Source: Treponema sp. (GTDB lineage Bacteria; Spirochaetota; Spirochaetia; Treponematales; Breznakiellaceae). Taken from it: a DNA stretch of 9,229 nt. Positions within the stretch are counted from its first letter, which is position 1; each line of letters starts with the position of its first letter. This document shows, in pieces, positions 6,171 through 9,229 of this stretch. The DNA lies in the NCBI GenBank assembly GCA_031275515.1, contig JAISOQ010000233.1, positions 1-9,229 on the forward strand, read 5' to 3'. The position numbers and the translations under genes were made by a program. The notes beneath the pieces were generated by a model that was not told where the DNA came from, made no database searches, and saw nothing but the letters and a program-made list of their open reading frames with translations.

Positions 6171-7074
6171 CTACGATTCTCCCCAGGCTCTCAGGGCCTT
6201 CCTGGACGGGCGGGGCCTGGGGATGCGGAAACGGTTCGGCCAGAATTTTCTGATCAACCCTGACGCCCGCAGGCAGCTTCTTGACGCCTTGGATGTCCCG
6301 CCTGGGGAGAGGGTGTGGGAAATAGGGAGCGGCCTGGGGGCCATGACAAGCCCCCTCCTTGAACGGGGGGCGGCGGTGACGGCTTTTGAGATAGACCGGG
6401 GTTTTATCCCGGCGCTGGGGGAGTTTTTCGGCGGGAATCCCGCCTTTACTCTGGTGGAAGGGGATGTCCTTAAAACCTGGCGGACCGCGCCGCCGGGGGA
6501 TTACCTTTTCGGAAATCTGCCGTATACTATAGGCGCGGGTTTGCTGGCGGATTTTATTGACAACAACAGGTTTTTTAAGCGGATGGTAGTAACGGTTCAA
6601 AAAGAGGTCGCCCGGCGCATGGCCGCCAAACCTTGTTCAAAAGATTATTCCTCATTTTCAGTCCTCTGCGCTTCCGCCTATACTGTTACGCCCCTTAGGG
6701 TTTTAAAGGGCGCTTCTTTTTATCCTGAACCCAGGGTGGACTCCCAGGGAGTCAGGCTTGATCTCAGAACTGACCGGGACCCCGGGGGCTACCCCCTTTT
6801 TTTCAAGCCCCTTCTGCGCTGTCTTTTCGCGTCCCGGCGTAAAACGGTGAAAAACAACCTGGAAAGTTTTGCGGCTTCCCTGGCCGGGGCCGCCGTAAAC
6901 CGGGGGGAGCTCTCCGGGATATGCGCCGCCGCCTTGAAAGATGCGGGGATAGCGTCCGGCGAGCGGGCGGAGCGGCTTGGGGTAGATGATTTCGCGGCCC
7001 TGGCCGGGGCTTTAGAGCCGGCGTTGGGTCAGGCCGGATGTTCCGCAGGCGGGGGCGCCCATGAGGGTTGCTGA
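6148..7074 (+). CDS. rsmA: 16S rRNA (adenine1518-N6/adenine1519-N6)-dimethyltransferase
   Basis: RsmA/KsgA dimethylates two adjacent adenines in the 3' terminal hairpin of 16S rRNA using S-adenosylmethionine, late in small-subunit assembly. Diagnostic motifs in order: KRFGQNFL (28-35), SAM motif I WEIGSGLGAMTSPL (57-70), FEID (80-83), EGDVL (104-108), catalytic NLPYTIG (123-129), the FYPEPRVDS segment (191-199) and ASRRKTVKNNL (228-238). The TTG start at 6148 is supported by AAAGGA 7 nt upstream and by the N-terminus NYDSPQALRAFLDGRGL; no ATG fits. It overlaps the comEC-like gene by 23 bp and yggS by 14 bp. The conserved body ends near residue 290, and a Gly/Cys-rich tail (EPALGQAGCSAGGGAHEGC) is added, partly a result of the overlap with the next gene. 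Length 308 is slightly above the usual 260-290. Loss of this enzyme gives kasugamycin resistance in bacteria studied. Confidence 0.96.
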   Translation: MPPLPPLNYDSPQALRAFLDGRGLGMRKRFGQNFLINPDARRQLLDALDVPPGERVWEIGSGLGAMTSPLLERGAAVTAFEIDRGFIPALGEFFGGNPAFTLVEGDVLKTWRTAPPGDYLFGNLPYTIGAGLLADFIDNNRFFKRMVVTVQKEVARRMAAKPCSKDYSSFSVLCASAYTVTPLRVLKGASFYPEPRVDSQGVRLDLRTDRDPGGYPLFFKPLLRCLFASRRKTVKNNLESFAASLAGAAVNRGELSGICAAALKDAGIASGERAERLGVDDFAALAGALEPALGQAGCSAGGGAHEGC

Positions 7075-7756
7075 TGCGGCGGCGCGCATACGGGAGCGCA
7101 TGGCCGCCGCCTGTGAGCGGTCCGGGCGGAAGCCGGAAGAAGTCCGCCTGATGGGGGTTTCCAAATTCCACAGCCGGGAGCGGGTGGAAGAGGCATGGAA
7201 CGCGGGGCTTACTCTTTTTGGAGAAAACCGGGTTCAGGAAGCGTCGGAAAAATTCGCAGGCTTTGCCGGGAGCCATCCGGGGGCGGAACTCCACCTGATA
7301 GGTTCCCTTCAGCGCAACAAGGCCAAGGCCGCCGTATCCCTCTTTGACTGGGTTGAATCCCTGGACCGGGATGAACTCATCGTCTGCCTGGGAAAACTGA
7401 GCGCGGTCAGGGATATTCCCCTTTCTATTCTATTTGAGCTTAACTCCGGGGAAGCCTCAAAATCAGGGTACCCCGATGAGGACAGTCTGTTCCGGGCGGC
7501 GGAAACGGCCCTGGCCTTTCCATCTCTCAGGATCCGGGGGCTCATGACTATGGCCCCATTCACGGACGATACGGCCCTGATACGCCGGGCCTTCCGGTCA
7601 CTGGCAAAGGCCCGGGACCGGCTTCAAGCCGGATTTCCCGAATGTGACTGGTCCTGTCTGTCTATGGGGATGTCCGGGGATTATGAAACCGCCATTGAGG
7701 AAGGCTCTACCCTGGTCCGTATAGGGACCGCCATCTTTGGGGAGCGGCCGGCATGA
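7061..7756 (+). CDS. YggS/PROSC-type pyridoxal phosphate homeostasis protein
   Basis: Cytoplasmic single-domain TIM-barrel protein that binds pyridoxal 5'-phosphate and helps keep vitamin B6 and amino-acid pools in balance; no enzyme activity is firmly known for the family. The PLP lysine is K35 in LMGVSKFHS. Other family signatures are LFGENRVQEASEK (about 52-64), HLIGSLQRNKAK (77-88), IRGLMTMAPF (about 158-167) and SMGMSGDYETAIEEGST followed by VRIGTAIFGER at the C-terminus. Length 231 is normal. The ATG at 7061 lies within the end of rsmA (14-bp overlap) with only a weak purine-rich stretch upstream, so translation is probably coupled to rsmA. Its stop overlaps the next ATG as ATGA. Presence next to cell-envelope or housekeeping genes is common for this family and does not refine its role. 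Confidence 0.94.
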   Translation: MRVADAAARIRERMAAACERSGRKPEEVRLMGVSKFHSRERVEEAWNAGLTLFGENRVQEASEKFAGFAGSHPGAELHLIGSLQRNKAKAAVSLFDWVESLDRDELIVCLGKLSAVRDIPLSILFELNSGEASKSGYPDEDSLFRAAETALAFPSLRIRGLMTMAPFTDDTALIRRAFRSLAKARDRLQAGFPECDWSCLSMGMSGDYETAIEEGSTLVRIGTAIFGERPA

Positions 7757-8307
7757 GAAACTGTTTTAGAGGTTTTGTTTTACTTGTGATCCTGGGGCTG
7801 TTATTCCCCGCTCAGAGCCTGCGGGCTTCCGGGAGGTCCCAGTCCGGGACGCGGAATGGGACCGGGTCTCAGAGTGAAAAAAAAGACGAGTGGCCCCAAT
7901 GGGCCCGGGATCTGCGCCGGGCGGACATCATCACCTTCGGTTCCTTTCCCTTCAGTTTTTTTCTTGCCGGCATCATCGTGGATACCTACCGGGCTTCCCA
8001 GCACAACTGGGATACCCGGTACGGCCCCTGGCCGGTGAACATGGGGGGGGCTGTTTCCAGGACTACCGACGAACACCTGACCACCATCTTCGTCGCCGCG
8101 GGCGGGGCGGTCCTCGTGGCCACGGCGGATTACATCATACAGCGGGTAAAACGGGAACGGGCCGCCCGGGAAGCCGCCCGTCTGGTTCCGCCGGATCCGG
8201 GTATCATACGGAAGCCCTGGCCGCCCGGGGAGGAAGCCGAAGACAGCGTGCCGGGAGAAACGCCCCTTCCGGGTATTGGCGGCGAACCTTCCGGCGGAGC
8301 GCCCTGA
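7753..8307 (+). CDS. Small membrane protein of unknown function
   Basis: I do not recognise this 184-residue protein. It begins with a signal peptide or anchor (basic MRNCFRG, hydrophobic 8-20, possible cut after A25 in LRA-SG), a short Ser/Gly/Lys linker, then two further hydrophobic segments: about 58-76 (ADIITFGSFPFSFFLAGIIV) and about 109-129 (LTTIFVAAGGAVLVATADYII). A basic stretch RVKRERAAREAAR (131-143) and a Pro/Gly/Glu-rich low-complexity tail follow, probably disordered. The segment WPQWARDLRRADIITFGSFPFSFF suggests a re-entrant or amphipathic element before the first internal helix. GGGGAG lies 8 nt before the ATG, and the start overlaps the yggS stop as ATGA. The stop TGA is followed at once, in the same frame, by the rluD-like gene. 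It may be a treponeme-specific envelope protein; function is not inferred. Confidence 0.78.
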   Translation: MRNCFRGFVLLVILGLLFPAQSLRASGRSQSGTRNGTGSQSEKKDEWPQWARDLRRADIITFGSFPFSFFLAGIIVDTYRASQHNWDTRYGPWPVNMGGAVSRTTDEHLTTIFVAAGGAVLVATADYIIQRVKRERAAREAARLVPPDPGIIRKPWPPGEEAEDSVPGETPLPGIGGEPSGGAP

Positions 8308-9229
8308 TTGGAGGGCTATTCCGGCAGGGTAGGGGAGAATGTCCCCCAGGGGCTCAGGCTTGACCGGTATGTGGCTGAATACCTGAGGCTCCTCAGCCGT
8401 TCCCAGATCAAGGCCAAAAACCTGGCTGCCCGCATCAACGGAAAAAGCGTGAAGATTTCCCGGCGGGTAAAAGCCGGGGACCTTTTAGAGCTTTCCTGGG
8501 CCGAAGCCGGGCCTGCGGATATCCTTCCCGAAAATCTTCCCCTGGAGGTCATCTACGAGGATGGCCGGGTAGTGGTAATCAACAAAGCTCAGGGTATGGT
8601 GGTACATCCCGGCGCGGGGAATCATACCGGCACTCTGGCAAACGCCCTGCTTTACAGGCGGCTGGAACGGGGAAGGGAGGGGGAAGGCTTCAGGCCGGGG
8701 ATAGTGCATCGCCTGGACAAGGACACTTCCGGCGTCATTATAGCCGCCTACGACGACGAAGCCCTGGCTTTTCTCGCGGAGCAGTTCAAAGCCCGCAAGA
8801 CCCGGAAAATCTACGCCGCCCTCGTCACGGGCATCCCCCCTGAACATGAAGGGGTGATAGAAACCTTCATCGCCAGGGACAGCCGGGACCGCAAGAAATT
8901 CGCCGTTTCCCCTGATACGGGCAAGGCCGCCCGTACAGGATACCGGGTCGTCCGCGCCTGGAAGGGTTATTCCCTCCTCCTGCTCAGGCCCCGGACAGGG
9001 AGGACCCACCAACTCAGGGTACACCTGAAACATCTGGGCTGTCCCATCCTGGGGGATCCCCTTTACGGGAAACCGGACATCCGCTTTCCCCGGGCGGCCC
9101 TGATGCTCCACGCCAGGTCCCTTTCGCTCGTCATCCCCGGTCCTTCGGGCCGCACCGCAATGGGGGAATACAAGACGTTTAGAACGCCGCTTCCCGGACG
9201 GTTTCGGGAACTCCTTGGGGTGTTGCCCG
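8308..9229 (+). CDS. rluD: RluD-type 23S rRNA pseudouridine synthase (3' partial)
   Basis: RluA/RluD family pseudouridine synthase, which isomerises uridines in rRNA; RluD acts on helix 69 of 23S rRNA (1911, 1915, 1917). The frame is open from the TTG at 8308 through the last base (307 codons visible, no stop). GGAG lies 8 nt before this TTG, and no ATG or GTG occurs before the conserved S4 domain (about 17-62, LRLDRYVAEYL with RSQIKAKNLAARINGK). The catalytic motif is GIVHRLDKDTSG (131-142) with catalytic D137; VVVINKAQGMVVHPG (88-102) and RPRTGRTHQLRVHL (227-240) are the other family motifs. Position 94 is Ala where family members usually have Pro (KPxG). Family length is about 300-325, so only a few residues are missing. 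It directly follows the membrane protein gene with zero spacing. RluD is favoured over RluC by the VVHPG context, but target sites are inferred. Confidence 0.93.
   Translation, partial: MEGYSGRVGENVPQGLRLDRYVAEYLRLLSRSQIKAKNLAARINGKSVKISRRVKAGDLLELSWAEAGPADILPENLPLEVIYEDGRVVVINKAQGMVVHPGAGNHTGTLANALLYRRLERGREGEGFRPGIVHRLDKDTSGVIIAAYDDEALAFLAEQFKARKTRKIYAALVTGIPPEHEGVIETFIARDSRDRKKFAVSPDTGKAARTGYRVVRAWKGYSLLLLRPRTGRTHQLRVHLKHLGCPILGDPLYGKPDIRFPRAALMLHARSLSLVIPGPSGRTAMGEYKTFRTPLPGRFRELLGVLP

Noticed and set aside
5914..6600. 228-codon minus-strand open frame across the comEC/rsmA junction
   Set aside because: It is opposite two well supported genes, has Pro/Arg-rich low complexity and no ribosome site of note.

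Overview
The window looks like ordinary chromosome from a moderately GC-rich spirochaete, most plausibly a free-living or gut treponeme. This rests on gene content and protein style (a membrane-anchored PilZ protein, a secreted HEAT-repeat protein, RsmA with the N-terminus NYDSPQALRAFLDGRGL), not on a database match, so it is an inference. No tRNA, rRNA, CRISPR array, phage or complete transposon is visible.

Layout. Bases 1-1500 (+) hold a GH13 sugar phosphorylase whose N-terminus lies outside the window; it most resembles the glucosylglycerate phosphorylase branch of subfamily GH13_18. It converges on a CPBP-family (Abi-type) intramembrane protease gene on the minus strand (1497-2126, probably starting a little upstream), and the two genes share one TTAA palindrome as their stop codons. 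A short AT-rich divergent control region follows (about 2154-2259), with an extended -10 promoter facing the protease gene and a perfect 9-bp inverted repeat. Next on the plus strand is a membrane-anchored PilZN-PilZ c-di-GMP receptor (2260-3393).

The 93-bp gap after the PilZ gene contains a 53-bp palindromic unit with 15-bp perfect terminal inverted repeats and an abutting 4-bp direct repeat (TGGT). It looks like a miniature inserted element.

From 3487 to the window end there is one tightly packed plus-strand operon: secreted HEAT-repeat protein, short ComEC/Rec2 channel protein, RsmA (16S rRNA dimethyltransferase), YggS-type PLP-binding protein, a small membrane protein of unknown function, and an RluD-type 23S rRNA pseudouridine synthase cut by the window end. 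Neighbouring genes overlap by 7, 23, 14 and 4 bp, and the last pair abut at 0 bp in the same reading frame, so translational coupling is likely throughout. Two operon genes (rsmA, rluD) appear to start with TTG, each with a well-placed Shine-Dalgarno sequence. The rluD-like gene is a real coding region reaching to the last base.

Functionally, the operon mixes ribosome RNA modification (rsmA, rluD), PLP homeostasis (yggS), a ComEC core without its nuclease-like domain, and envelope proteins of unknown role. I see no convincing new defence system or new enzyme system. The points most worth checking are the 53-bp element, the possible ACG start of the CPBP gene, the short ComEC, and the in-frame TGA between the membrane protein and the RluD-like protein.
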